A stretch of 64,000 nt of DNA from Actinomycetota bacterium (lineage in GTDB: Bacteria; Actinomycetota; Actinomycetes; Actinomycetales; Microbacteriaceae): assembly GCA_030838475.1 (NCBI GenBank), contig JAUZFP010000018.1, positions 1 through 64,000 on the forward strand. Direction: 5' to 3'. The translations under genes and the position numbers were made by a program. Below, one piece after another: positions 53,745 through 62,071 of the stretch. The notes under the pieces were generated by a model. That model was not told the origin of the DNA. It did no database searches and worked only from the letters and a program-made list of their open reading frames with translations. Position 1 is the first letter of the stretch. Each line of letters starts with the position of its first letter.

Positions 53745-55963
53745 TCCGCCACCGACCGTTCGGGTCCGGGCATCCGTACTCCGTCGACACCGAGCAGCGA
53801 TTTCCGATCGACCCGATCGCGGGCGAGCCGGTCGCGCTGGGCGTGAGAACGTCGTCGGATGTCACGACCGTATCTGTCGAAATTCAACGCGACGGCGCCT
53901 CGGAGACTCACGAGTTGCGGCCGACCGCGCGGCAGTCGCGCGGCCAGGTCGTCGATGGCGGTCACCTCGCATCCGCGCAGGCACGGCTCGCACGTGCGTC
54001 GGGAGGCTGGCAGCTCACGCTCGACGATCTCGTGGCCGGTGAGCGAGTGCGCTACCGGTTTGAGGCCCAGGGCGTTCGCACCGAGCGAACCAGATGGTTC
54101 GAGTTCCGGGCATCGGCGTGGGAGCCAAGCCCAACAGCGATCGCGACCGTCGGGGCGAATCGGGTCGTCGCGGGGTCGGTGCTCGTGTTGAGCGACGGCG
54201 AGCGAGCCCATCGCGTGCGGTTTGCGCTGCCCCTCGGGGCGGGAGAGCACATCACGGGGTTAGGCGAGCGGTTCGACGCGCTCGACCACCGCGGCAGCCG
54301 ACTCGACTCCGCGGTGTTCGAGCAGTACAAGAGCCAGGGTGCCGAACGAAAGACCTACCTCCCCATGCCGTTCGCCCACGTGGTCGGCGGCGAGGGGTGG
54401 GGATTCCACGTGCGTACCTCGCGCCGAGTCTGGTTCGATCTCGGGGCATCCGACGTCGACCGTGTGTGTGTCGAGATCGAGGTGGATGCCGCGGCCGACA
54501 ACATCGCCGCGGAGGTCGCGTTCTATGACGGCTCGCCGCGCGAGGTGCTCGATGCGTTCCTGTGGGACGTCGGGCGCCCGAAGGAGCTGCCCCCGTGGGT
54601 GTTCCGGTTGTGGGCCAGCGCGAACGAGTGGAACACGCAGGCCGAAGTGCTCAGGCAGGTCGAACTGCATCACGAGCACGACATTCCGGTCGGCTCGGTC
54701 GTGATCGAGGCGTGGAGCGACGAGAGCACGTTCACCGCCTGGCGAGACGCCGGATACACACCGACCGGCGACGGGTCGCCCCTGCACCTCGACGACTTCA
54801 CCTTTCCGGCGGACGGAGCCTGGCCCGACCCCAAGGCGATGACCGACGAGCTTCACGCCCGCGACATTCGGCTCCACCTCTGGCAGATTCCGCTTCTCAA
54901 GATGCGACCGCATCCGAAGGGGCAGGCGGCGGCGGATGCGGAGGCGGCCGTTCGCGAGAACGTGCTCATCCGCGAGGTTGCCCCCGACGGATCGCTCCGT
55001 CCGTACCGCAACCGTGGCTGGTGGTTCCCGCTCGGGCTGATGCCGGACCTCACCGATGCTCGCGCCGCCAGATGGTGGGCCGAGAAGCGGCGGTACCTCG
55101 TCGAGGAAATCGGCATCGATGGCTTCAAGACGGATGGCGGGGAGCACGCGTGGGGGCGCGACCTGCGCTACCTCGACGGTAAACACGGAGACGAGGGCAA
55201 CAACCTGTTTCCGGTCTCCTACGCGAAGGCGTTCGGCGATCTCCTCGAGTCCGCGGGCAAGGCCCCGGTGACCTTCAGCCGGGCAGGCTTCACGGGCAGC
55301 CAGGCCCACGGGGCGTACTGGGCCGGAGACGAGAACTCGACCTGGGATGCCTTCCGCTGGTCGATGCTGGCGGGGCTTTCCGCCGCATCCAGTGGGGTCG
55401 TCTACTGGGGGTGGGACATCGCCGGCTTCTCCGGCGATGTCCCCGGAAGCGAGCTCTATCTGCGGGCGGCGGCGGCATCCGCGTTCGTCCCGATCATGCA
55501 GTACCACTCCGAGTTCAATCACCACCGGCTACCCCTGCGGGACCGCACGCCGTGGAACATCGCCAATCGAAGCGGCGACGAGCGCGTGCTGCCGGTATTC
55601 CGCAGGTTCGCGAAACTGCGCGAGAGGCTTGTGCCGTATCTCGTTGCCGAGACAGGCAAGACGATCGCAACGAGCGCCCCTCTGATGCGACCGCTGTACT
55701 TTGATCACCCCGACGACGAGCGGGTCTGGGAGCATCCGGTGCAGTGGATGCTCGGTGACTCGATCCTCGTCGCGCCGGTGCTCGAGCCGGGTGCCACATC
55801 CTGGACCGTGTATCTGCCCGAGGGCGAATGGGTTGACGCGTTCACGGGCGAACCGGCGGCAGCCGGAGTGTTCGCCCGCCGGACACCGATCGACGAGATC
55901 CCCGTCTTCGTCAGAGCGCAGGACTGGCCAACCCTTCGCCAGGTGTTCGAGGGCCACTCGTGA
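53741..55963 (+). CDS. GH31 alpha-glucosidase
   Basis: A 740-residue family 31 glycoside hydrolase with an N-terminal beta-sandwich domain, the catalytic (beta/alpha)8 barrel and C-terminal beta domains. The nucleophile Asp is in IDGFKTDGGEHAW (about residue 464) and the acid/base Asp in YWAGDENSTWDAFRW (about 531). No signal peptide. It begins at ATG 53741 in an ATGA overlap with the GH15 gene. It may be an alpha-glucosidase or alpha-xylosidase; the accompanying GH15 enzyme favours alpha-glucosides. Confidence 0.9.
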   Translation: MIRHRPFGSGHPYSVDTEQRFPIDPIAGEPVALGVRTSSDVTTVSVEIQRDGASETHELRPTARQSRGQVVDGGHLASAQARLARASGGWQLTLDDLVAGERVRYRFEAQGVRTERTRWFEFRASAWEPSPTAIATVGANRVVAGSVLVLSDGERAHRVRFALPLGAGEHITGLGERFDALDHRGSRLDSAVFEQYKSQGAERKTYLPMPFAHVVGGEGWGFHVRTSRRVWFDLGASDVDRVCVEIEVDAAADNIAAEVAFYDGSPREVLDAFLWDVGRPKELPPWVFRLWASANEWNTQAEVLRQVELHHEHDIPVGSVVIEAWSDESTFTAWRDAGYTPTGDGSPLHLDDFTFPADGAWPDPKAMTDELHARDIRLHLWQIPLLKMRPHPKGQAAADAEAAVRENVLIREVAPDGSLRPYRNRGWWFPLGLMPDLTDARAARWWAEKRRYLVEEIGIDGFKTDGGEHAWGRDLRYLDGKHGDEGNNLFPVSYAKAFGDLLESAGKAPVTFSRAGFTGSQAHGAYWAGDENSTWDAFRWSMLAGLSAASSGVVYWGWDIAGFSGDVPGSELYLRAAAASAFVPIMQYHSEFNHHRLPLRDRTPWNIANRSGDERVLPVFRRFAKLRERLVPYLVAETGKTIATSAPLMRPLYFDHPDDERVWEHPVQWMLGDSILVAPVLEPGATSWTVYLPEGEWVDAFTGEPAAAGVFARRTPIDEIPVFVRAQDWPTLRQVFEGHS

Positions 55964-56008
55964 TGAATTGGACTGCGTAACTTGAAGCGCGGTGGGGGCG
56001 TGATTCCC

Positions 56009-56014
56009 TAGGCT
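56009..56014 (+). promoter_or_regulatory. -10 box (TAGGCT) before the BenE-like gene
   Basis: TAGGCT ends 6 nt before ATC 56021, the same spacing seen between -10 boxes and ATG codons at several other genes here. Confidence 0.55.
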
Positions 56015-56020
56015 GGCTCC

Positions 56021-57211
56021 ATCATTCAGCCAATCGTCGCCGGTTTCGTCGGTGCCCTCACCGGATTCGCAAGCGCCTTCGTGCTGGTGCTCGCGGGCCT
56101 CCGCGCGGTCGGCGCGACCCCAGCAGAGGCGGCCTCCGGGCTCCTGACGCTGTGCATCTGCCAGGCCATCATCGCCATCGTGCTAAGCCTGAGGTTTCGC
56201 ATCCCGCTGTCGTTCGCCTGGTCGACGCCGGGCGCGGCGCTGCTGATCGCCGCCCATTCGACCACACACAACTTTTCCGCGGCGGTCGGCGCGTTCATCG
56301 TGTGTGGTCTTCTCATCGCCATCACGGGGTTCTGGCCGGCGCTGACGCGGGCGATCACGCGCATCCCGACGCCGCTGGCGAGCGCGCTGCTCGCGGGCAT
56401 ACTCTTTCCGATCTGTCTCGCGCCCGTCGAGGCGTCGGTGAAACTTCCGCTGCTGGCTCTGCCGATCGTCCTGGTCTGGCTCATCCTGTTCGGGCTCGCC
56501 CCACGCTGGGCAGTCCCTGGCGCGCTCGTGGTCACGATCATCGTGGTTGGAATCAGCGCGGGAACGGGGTGGCTGCACGGCAGCCTGGTGGCGCCGCAGC
56601 TGAGCTTCGTGCCGCCCACTTTTCAGCCGCTCGTCATCGTGAGCCTCGGCATTCCGCTCTACCTGGTCACGATGGCCGGACAAAACGTTCCCGGTTTCGC
56701 CGTGTTGAAGACGTTCGGGTACGACGATCCGCCAGCGCGCACCATCCTCGTGGGCTCGGGCCTGCTGAGCGCCGGTGGGGCGCTATTCGGTGCGCACGTG
56801 ATCAACCTCGCCGCGCTGAGCGCCGCGATCATGGCGGGACCCGACTCGCACACCGACCGCTCGAAGCGCTGGATTGCGAGTGTCACCGGGGGAGCGGTCT
56901 ACGTGCTGCTCGGCCTGGCCGCTGGACTTGCTGCGTCGCTCGTCCTGGTGACCCCACCGCTGCTCATCACGACGGTCGCGGGACTGGCCATGCTCGGCGC
57001 GTTCGTCGCGGCGGTCGCAGCATCCCTGGAGGATCCGAACAACCGTGTGGTCGCCATCATTACGTTCCTGGTCGTCGCATCCGGGATCGTCATCGTCGGT
57101 ATCGGTTCGCCGTTCTGGGGGCTCCTGGTCGGCGGAATTGTCATGCTCTGGCTGACCTGGCACCGCCGTCGTCGCGAGCGCAGGCTCGCCGCCGCCACCC
57201 CGATGGAATGA
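56021..57211 (+). CDS. BenE-family membrane transporter, probable non-canonical ATC start
   Basis: A ~396-residue membrane protein of the benzoate transporter BenE/YdcO family with 11-12 spans; typical segments are FAWSTPGAALLIAAHS and VTMAGQNVPGFAVLKTFGY. The first canonical start is GTG 56081, but the frame upstream encodes IIQPIVAGFVGALTGFAS, which is the first half of membrane span 1 in this family. Between the in-frame stop at 56009-56011 and 56081 there is no ATG, GTG or TTG. The -10 box TAGGCT ends 6 nt before ATC 56021, so a leaderless start at ATC is proposed. If translation began at 56081 the protein would be 376 residues with a damaged first span. The substrate is not established. 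Confidence 0.7.
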   Translation: MIQPIVAGFVGALTGFASAFVLVLAGLRAVGATPAEAASGLLTLCICQAIIAIVLSLRFRIPLSFAWSTPGAALLIAAHSTTHNFSAAVGAFIVCGLLIAITGFWPALTRAITRIPTPLASALLAGILFPICLAPVEASVKLPLLALPIVLVWLILFGLAPRWAVPGALVVTIIVVGISAGTGWLHGSLVAPQLSFVPPTFQPLVIVSLGIPLYLVTMAGQNVPGFAVLKTFGYDDPPARTILVGSGLLSAGGALFGAHVINLAALSAAIMAGPDSHTDRSKRWIASVTGGAVYVLLGLAAGLAASLVLVTPPLLITTVAGLAMLGAFVAAVAASLEDPNNRVVAIITFLVVASGIVIVGIGSPFWGLLVGGIVMLWLTWHRRRRERRLAAATPME

Positions 57212-57239
57212 CAGGGGCATCGACAGGGTTGAGTCTCGG

Positions 57240-58250
57240 GTGAGAACGCTCGCCGAAATCCCCCTGTCCGTGCTCGACCTCGCCTCCGTCTACGACGGGA
57301 TGACCCACGCCGAGGCAATCGCGCAGACCATCGAAGCGGCGAGGGTCGCGGACGACCTCCGCTACCAGCGCTTCTGGGTCGCCGAACATCACGGGATGCC
57401 CGCCGTCGCCAGCTCAGCGCCCGCGGTCCTGATCGGCGCGATCGCCGACGCAACGACTCGGATTCGGGTTGGCTCGGGCGGCGTGATGCTCCCCAACCAC
57501 TCGTCGATGGTGATCGCGGAGCAGTTCGGAACGCTCGTCGCCCTGCACGGCGACCGCATCGACCTGGGGCTCGGCCGCGCGCCCGGTACCGACCAGCTCA
57601 CCGCATCCATTCTTCGACGCAACATCGGCGCGGAGTCCGTGGACGACTTCCCCAACCAGGTGATCGAGCTGCTCGCCTTCTTCGGAAGCATCGACCCGCT
57701 CGAGAACGGTCTCGGAGCGCAACCGGCCGCGCATCCTGGCCTCGGTGACTCGCCGGAAATGTGGCTGCTCGGGTCGAGCGGATTCAGCGCCCGACTGGCC
57801 GGACTGCTCGGACTGCCGTTCGCCTTCGCCCACCACTTCGCCGGCGGGGACAACACTCCCGAGGCGTTTCGGCTCTATCGCGAGAGCTTCGAGCCATCCA
57901 ACGTGCTTTCGGAGCCGCACTCGATGGTGGCCATCGCCGCACTCGTCGCCGACAGCCAGGCGGATGCCGACCGGCTCGCGCTCCCCAACGGTCTCTACTT
58001 CAGCCGGCTCCGCTCCGGAGCGCGGCCCGGTCGCATCCCGACCCTCGCCGAGGCGGAGGCACACGACTGGACGGTCGCCGAACTCGACTTCGTCCGCACG
58101 CGCAACGAGCAGCAGGCCATCGGCGACCTCGCCCACGTCACCGGGCGGATCGAATCCCTGGCCGAGTCGACCGTTGCCGACGAGGTGATCGTCGTGCCGC
58201 AGGGCCCGGATCTCGCCACCAAGCTCCGAACCCTGCGTGCTCTCAGTTAG
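57240..58250 (+). CDS. LLM-class flavin-dependent oxidoreductase
   Basis: A 336-residue luciferase-like TIM-barrel protein of the MsnO8/YhbW-type group. Conserved parts: start IPLSVLDLASVYDGMTHAEA, RFWVAEHHGMP (about residues 43-53), RIRVGSGGVMLPNHSSMVIAEQFG and DLGLGRAPGTD. It would use FMNH2 or F420H2; the substrate is unknown. It starts at GTG 57240, 28 bp after the BenE-like gene, so the two may be co-transcribed. A large inverted-repeat block separates it from the convergent M3 peptidase gene. Confidence 0.88.
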   Translation: MRTLAEIPLSVLDLASVYDGMTHAEAIAQTIEAARVADDLRYQRFWVAEHHGMPAVASSAPAVLIGAIADATTRIRVGSGGVMLPNHSSMVIAEQFGTLVALHGDRIDLGLGRAPGTDQLTASILRRNIGAESVDDFPNQVIELLAFFGSIDPLENGLGAQPAAHPGLGDSPEMWLLGSSGFSARLAGLLGLPFAFAHHFAGGDNTPEAFRLYRESFEPSNVLSEPHSMVAIAALVADSQADADRLALPNGLYFSRLRSGARPGRIPTLAEAEAHDWTVAELDFVRTRNEQQAIGDLAHVTGRIESLAESTVADEVIVVPQGPDLATKLRTLRALS

Positions 58251-58261
58251 CGAATTCGTGA

Positions 58262-58351
58262 TGGGTGGCGGGAGAAACTGTCCGATGGGCGGCATTACAA
58301 CTCCGCCCATCCATCACTTTCTCCCGCCACCCAGTGCAGTTTCTCCCGCCA
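58262..58351. terminator. Nested inverted repeats between convergent genes, with competing arms
   Basis: Arm 58262-58277 (TGGGTGGCGGGAGAAA) pairs perfectly with 58318-58333; inside lies a 9-bp hairpin GATGGGCGG (58284-58292) / CCGCCCATC (58303-58311). A second copy of the right arm at 58337-58351 can also pair with 58266-58280. The block probably terminates both convergent transcripts. Confidence 0.7.
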
Positions 58352-58357
58352 ACGCGG

Positions 58358-60385
58358 CTAGTTGAGGCCGCGACGGTTGAGCAGGGGCTGGATGTCGGCG
58401 GCGCGTCCGCGGAAGTCGCGGTAGGCCTCGAGCGGATCCTTCGACCCGCCGACTCCGAGTAGTCGCTGACGGAAGCGATCGCCGTTGGCGCGCGTGAGCC
58501 CACCGTTCTCCTTGAACCACTCCACCGTGTCCGCGTCGAGCACCTCGCTCCAGATGTACGAGTAGTAGCCCGCGTCGTAGCCGCCCGAGAACGTGTGGGC
58601 GAAGTACGCGCTCGAGTAGCGCGAAGGGACCGCCGGGTTGTCGAGGCCGAAGCTCGCGATCGCATCCGCCTCGAACTTCGCGACATCTGTCACGACAGTT
58701 GTGTCGTCGATGCGGTGCCACGCCTGGTCGAGCAGCGCGGCGGCGAGGTACTCGCTCGTCTTGAAGCCCTCGTTGAACGCGGACGACGCCTGGAGCTTGT
58801 CGACGAACTCCTGCGGCATCGGCTCGCCGGTCTCGTGGTGCACGGCGTAGTTGGCGAGAACCCGGGGCCACAGCATCCACATCTCGTTGACCTGGCTCGG
58901 GAACTCGACGAAGTCGCGGAACACGTTCGTTCCCGCGAACTTCGGGTAGGTCACCTGCGCGAACAGCCCGTGTAGTGCGTGACCAAACTCGTGGAACAGG
59001 GTGTTGACCTCGTCGTAGGTGAGAAGGGTCGGCTCGCCGGCGGCAGGTTTCGGCACGTTGTGGTTGTTGACGACCACGGTCGGGTTTCCGAGCAGGGTGT
59101 TCTGTGAGATCAGTGGATTCATCCACGCACCACCGCGCTTCGAATCCCGCGTGTACAGGTCGTAGAGGAATAGTCCGACCGGGGAGCCGTCCTGGTTGGA
59201 GACCTCGAAAATCCGGACCTCCGGGTGGTACCCGACGAGATCATTGCGTTCGGCGAACGTGATTCCGTACACCTGGGTTGCGGCAAAGAAGACACCGTCT
59301 TTGAGCACCCGCTCGGCCTCGAAGTACGGGCGCATCTCGGAGGTGTCGACGTCGTACTTGGCCTTGCGCACCTTCTCGGTGTACAGCCCCCAGTCCCAGC
59401 TCTGCAGCTCGAAATCGTTGCCGATCGTGGCCTGGAGGTCCTTCTGCTCGGCCTTCGCGTTGCGCGCGGCTGGCGAGGCGAGCTTCCGCAGCATCTCGTC
59501 CACGGCCTCGGGCGTCTTGGCTGTCTCGTCGGAGGTGACGACCGCGGCATGGTTCGGAAATCCGAGCAGGGCCGCGCGCTTCGCTCGAATGCCGGTGATC
59601 TCGAGCACGATGTCGCGGTTGTCATTGTCGCCGCCGCGGCTGCTGCGGCTGCGGGAGGCCGTCATGATTTTTTCGCGCAGCTCGCGGTTGGTGAGGGCGT
59701 CGAGGTACGGATGACCGGTCGGCAGCACCAGCGTGATCAGGTACTTGCCGTCAAGCCCGCGTTCCTTCGCCGCCTCGGCCGCCGCAGAGATCTCGCCCGT
59801 ACCGAGCCCGTCGAGGTAGGCGACATCATCGACGACCACGGCGAGGTCATTGGTGTCCGCAAGCAGGTTCTTCTCGAACCTCGTACCGAGCGTGGCCAGT
59901 TGCTGGTTATAGTCGCGGAGCGTCGTCTTGTCCTCGTCGCTCAGACCGGCGCCGGCAACGGTGAATTCGTCGTAGTAGCGCTCGATTAGATACACCGACT
60001 CGGGGTCGAGCCCGAGCGCGGAACGGCGCGAGTAGAGCGAGGTGATGCGTTCGTAGAGCTTCGGATTGAGGCGGATCGCGTCCGAGTGGGCGGCGAGGAG
60101 CGGTGCCATTTGCTCCTCAAGCTCGTTGGTGAAATCCGTGCTGTCGGCCGATGATCTGTTGAAGAAGACGTTGGCAACGCGCTCTAGGACCTGCCCACCG
60201 CGCTCGAGGGGGATCATCGTGTTTTCGAACGTCGCCGGGTCGGTTTCGTCCGCGACGGCCGTGATCTCGGCCAGGTGCTCCTCGAAACCGCGATCAAATG
60301 CCGGACGGTAGTGCTCGTCCTTGATGTCGACAAAGGGGGGAAGTCCAAAGGGGAGCTCGCTCGGCGAGAAGAACGGATTCGTCAT
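58358..60385 (-). CDS. M3-family oligopeptidase (dipeptidyl carboxypeptidase/oligopeptidase A type)
   Basis: A 675-residue cytosolic zinc peptidase that cleaves short peptides. The zinc site HEFGH is in TLFHEFGHALHGLF (about residue 470), followed by the FVEFPSQVNEMW segment with the third ligand Glu and ANGDRFRQRLL near the C-terminus, as in Dcp/PrlC. Length matches the family. The ATG is preceded on the minus strand by a -10 box TAGTCT ending 6 nt upstream, so a leaderless transcript is likely. It is divergent from the HTH regulator across the 14-bp repeat array, which may control both. Confidence 0.93.
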   Translation of the reverse strand: MTNPFFSPSELPFGLPPFVDIKDEHYRPAFDRGFEEHLAEITAVADETDPATFENTMIPLERGGQVLERVANVFFNRSSADSTDFTNELEEQMAPLLAAHSDAIRLNPKLYERITSLYSRRSALGLDPESVYLIERYYDEFTVAGAGLSDEDKTTLRDYNQQLATLGTRFEKNLLADTNDLAVVVDDVAYLDGLGTGEISAAAEAAKERGLDGKYLITLVLPTGHPYLDALTNRELREKIMTASRSRSSRGGDNDNRDIVLEITGIRAKRAALLGFPNHAAVVTSDETAKTPEAVDEMLRKLASPAARNAKAEQKDLQATIGNDFELQSWDWGLYTEKVRKAKYDVDTSEMRPYFEAERVLKDGVFFAATQVYGITFAERNDLVGYHPEVRIFEVSNQDGSPVGLFLYDLYTRDSKRGGAWMNPLISQNTLLGNPTVVVNNHNVPKPAAGEPTLLTYDEVNTLFHEFGHALHGLFAQVTYPKFAGTNVFRDFVEFPSQVNEMWMLWPRVLANYAVHHETGEPMPQEFVDKLQASSAFNEGFKTSEYLAAALLDQAWHRIDDTTVVTDVAKFEADAIASFGLDNPAVPSRYSSAYFAHTFSGGYDAGYYSYIWSEVLDADTVEWFKENGGLTRANGDRFRQRLLGVGGSKDPLEAYRDFRGRAADIQPLLNRRGLN

Positions 60386-60391
60386 CCTTCG

Positions 60392-60397
60392 AGACTA
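60392..60397 (-). promoter_or_regulatory. -10 box (TAGTCT) of the M3 peptidase gene, minus strand
   Basis: Read on the minus strand, TAGTCT is followed by CGAAGG (6 nt) and the ATG at 60385. Confidence 0.6.
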
Positions 60398-60421
60398 GGG
60401 CGCGGGGTGGCGGCTTGGCAT

Positions 60422-60519
60422 CTTTGCAAAGGATTCGCTGCAAAGAAGTCGATGCAAAGGCAGGGTTGCAAAGAATAGCTTGCAAAGAAGTCTTTGCAAT
60501 GTTATCTTTGCATTATGGA
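60422..60519 (+). repeat. Seven tandem 14-bp units with core TGCAAAG (iteron-like operator array)
   Basis: Units start at 60422, 60436, 60450, 60464, 60478, 60492 and 60506, exactly 14 bp apart. The core TGCAAAG occurs in the first five units (60425, 60439, 60453, 60467, 60481); units 1, 6 and 7 carry CTTTGCA, and unit 1 has the full palindrome CTTTGCAAAG. The array ends inside the start of the HTH gene at 60515. Confidence 0.9.
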
Positions 60520-61153
60520 AATCGCAGAGGAAGCAATGGCTCTCGTGGTTCAGGACGACCGCGACCTCGACCTTGTTGCGCTTCGTGCGCTCGCGCATCC
60601 GCTCCGTGTGGAGATTCTCGACACCCTTTCGACCTACGGTTCCTTCACCGCGAGCGGACTGGCCGAGCGCCTCGGCGAATCGAGCGGAGCGACCAGTTAC
60701 CACCTGCGCCAGCTCGAGAAGCACGGCTTCGTGCGCGAGGTCGAGGGCAGGGGAACGAGTCGCGAGCGGTGGTGGGAACGCACTCCCGGGGGCCTCAATA
60801 TCGGCTCAGAGGATGCCGTCAAGACTCCCGCCGGCCGCTCCGCCGCCACCATGATCTTCCGTCAGATGCGCTTCAACCAGGAACGGCTGCTGACGGAGTT
60901 CGTCGAACGTAGTCACGACGAACTCCCGGGGGAGTGGCTGGAGAACTCGACGATCTCGACCTTCAACACGCGACTCACGCCGTCGCAGATGAAGGACTTC
61001 ATCGCCGAGTTCATGAAACTCGCCGACAAGTACGTTGTGGCAAACAAGAACCAGGTGGTGCCAAATTCGCGCCCGATCATGGTGAATTTCAACGCCTTCC
61101 CGGTGCTCGACGGCGACGTCATCCCGGATGACAAAACTTCACAAAATCCCTGA
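60515..61153 (+). CDS. ArsR-type winged-helix transcriptional regulator
   Basis: A 212-residue regulator with an N-terminal ArsR-like winged helix (about residues 15-80: LRALAHPLRVEILDTLSTYG, TASGLAERLGESSGATSYHL, RQLEKHGFVREVEGRG) and a ~120-residue helical C-terminal domain of unknown ligand. No metal-binding Cys cluster is seen, so it is not a typical metal sensor. Its start codon lies inside the seventh unit of the 14-bp repeat array, which is likely its own operator. A start at an ATG 21 nt upstream is possible but would sit in the array. Confidence 0.85.
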   Translation: MEIAEEAMALVVQDDRDLDLVALRALAHPLRVEILDTLSTYGSFTASGLAERLGESSGATSYHLRQLEKHGFVREVEGRGTSRERWWERTPGGLNIGSEDAVKTPAGRSAATMIFRQMRFNQERLLTEFVERSHDELPGEWLENSTISTFNTRLTPSQMKDFIAEFMKLADKYVVANKNQVVPNSRPIMVNFNAFPVLDGDVIPDDKTSQNP

Positions 61154-61226
61154 TTTTCCGTCCAAATCAGCCCCCGGAATTGTCGGTGGTTGGCCCTAAT
61201 TTTGAATCATGAAAGAGGTGAGCACG

Positions 61227-61445
61227 ATGACTGCTGGGGCATTCTCACACCAGTCAAATACGTCCATCGTCCACCGTCCGACTTCGGACGTCCTGGTCGA
61301 AAAACTTGCACTTCGCCTGCTCGCGTGGTCGGACCGCCGAGCCGTCAAGCGAGCCGCCTGGAACGTGCTTACGCACGAGCGCATGGCACTCCTGCTCGAG
61401 AACCAACGTTCGGCGCATCTCGGTGGCTCGTCACTCGGCCGCTGA
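61227..61445 (+). CDS. Small protein, paralogue A
   Basis: A 72-residue protein of unknown function. Its C-terminal half, LALRLLAWSDRRAVKRAAWN then VLTHERMALLLENQR, resembles the protein encoded at 61613-61819 (LLRWSEQHSRVVQLSHEEMALRLANER). ATG 61227 is chosen because a very good ribosome-binding site (AAAGAGGTGA, spacing 5) precedes it; ATG 61209 is also in frame. It probably is a short helical protein; no membrane segment. Confidence 0.6.
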   Translation: MTAGAFSHQSNTSIVHRPTSDVLVEKLALRLLAWSDRRAVKRAAWNVLTHERMALLLENQRSAHLGGSSLGR

Positions 61446-61456
61446 AAACCCACCAG

Positions 61457-61568
61457 CACACCAGCACCCCTTACGAACCGTCACTGTCCTATCGACTCGG
61501 CTTCCTAGAGCCACACAATTTTCCTTCGGTGGATTGGATAGTGACGGTTCGTAAGGGGTGCTGCTGTG
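61457..61568. repeat. Long inverted repeat between two small paralogous genes
   Basis: 24-bp perfect arms (61462-61485 and 61540-61563; core CCCCTTACGAACCGTCACT) extend to about 37 bp each with three mismatches (61457-61493 and 61532-61568). The spacer is 38 nt. It would form a strong hairpin downstream of paralogue A and upstream of paralogue B. Confidence 0.85.
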
Positions 61569-61612
61569 TCAGTGGTTGGTCGTAATTTGGGAGCCGAAGA
61601 CAGGGGTACGAA

Positions 61613-61819
61613 GTGTCAGAATCATCGATTTCGCAGCAGATCTACACCACCTTCACGCGAGACTCGGTCGCTACGGAGCTCGCACGTGGGATCGCAGGCG
61701 GCTTGCTCCGCTGGTCGGAGCAGCACTCCCGTGTTGTACAACTCTCGCACGAGGAGATGGCGCTCAGACTCGCCAACGAACGCGTCCTCGATCAGGTCCA
61801 CGAGGGGCGCTTCTGGTAG
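61613..61819 (+). CDS. Small protein, paralogue B
   Basis: A 68-residue protein of unknown function with the same core as paralogue A (LL-x-WS ... L-[ST]-HE-x-MAL-x-L-x-N-x-R). GTG 61613 is preceded by AGGGG at 6 nt. The remainder is not conserved between the two. Possible antitoxin- or regulator-like small proteins, but nothing in the sequence proves this. Confidence 0.55.
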   Translation: MSESSISQQIYTTFTRDSVATELARGIAGGLLRWSEQHSRVVQLSHEEMALRLANERVLDQVHEGRFW

Positions 61820-61834
61820 AGAGTCGAACGTGAG

Positions 61835-62071
61835 CTAGAGGTCCAGGTCCTCCGCTGTCACGACGACGGACCCGTCGTAGTCTTCCCTCACGATCGTGCC
61901 ATCCTCGAGTTCCGCCACGGGGTGCCCCTCGAGCCAGGTGAGCGTCCATCGCCACTGGCTCGTGTCGACGTCCGGGAAGCCGTCCTCGACGCCGTGGATC
62001 GCGTCCTGCATTGCGTCCGACAGCCGGGTCGGCGGCTCGCCGCCAAACGACCACCGCGTCCCGAGGTCCAT
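61835..62071 (-). CDS. Small conserved hypothetical protein
   Basis: A 78-residue acidic protein (MDLGTRWSFGGEPPTRLSDA start; WRWTLTWLEGHPVAELEDGT in the middle) with a beta-strand-rich second half. It contains several Trp and Asp/Glu but no motif I recognise. ATG 62071 shares a base with the stop of the upstream GNAT gene (TAATG), so the two are translationally coupled and form one unit with valS. Confidence 0.65.
   Translation of the reverse strand: MDLGTRWSFGGEPPTRLSDAMQDAIHGVEDGFPDVDTSQWRWTLTWLEGHPVAELEDGTIVREDYDGSVVVTAEDLDL

Noticed and set aside
54260-55525. A 421-codon minus-strand frame opposite the GH31 gene, and similar long antisense frames at 5238-6383, 18883-21420 and 25037-26278
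   Set aside because: All lie opposite genes with recognisable motifs and have no credible domains of their own.
60422-60519. CRISPR array
   Set aside because: The units are 14 bp, tandem without unique spacers, and no cas genes are near.
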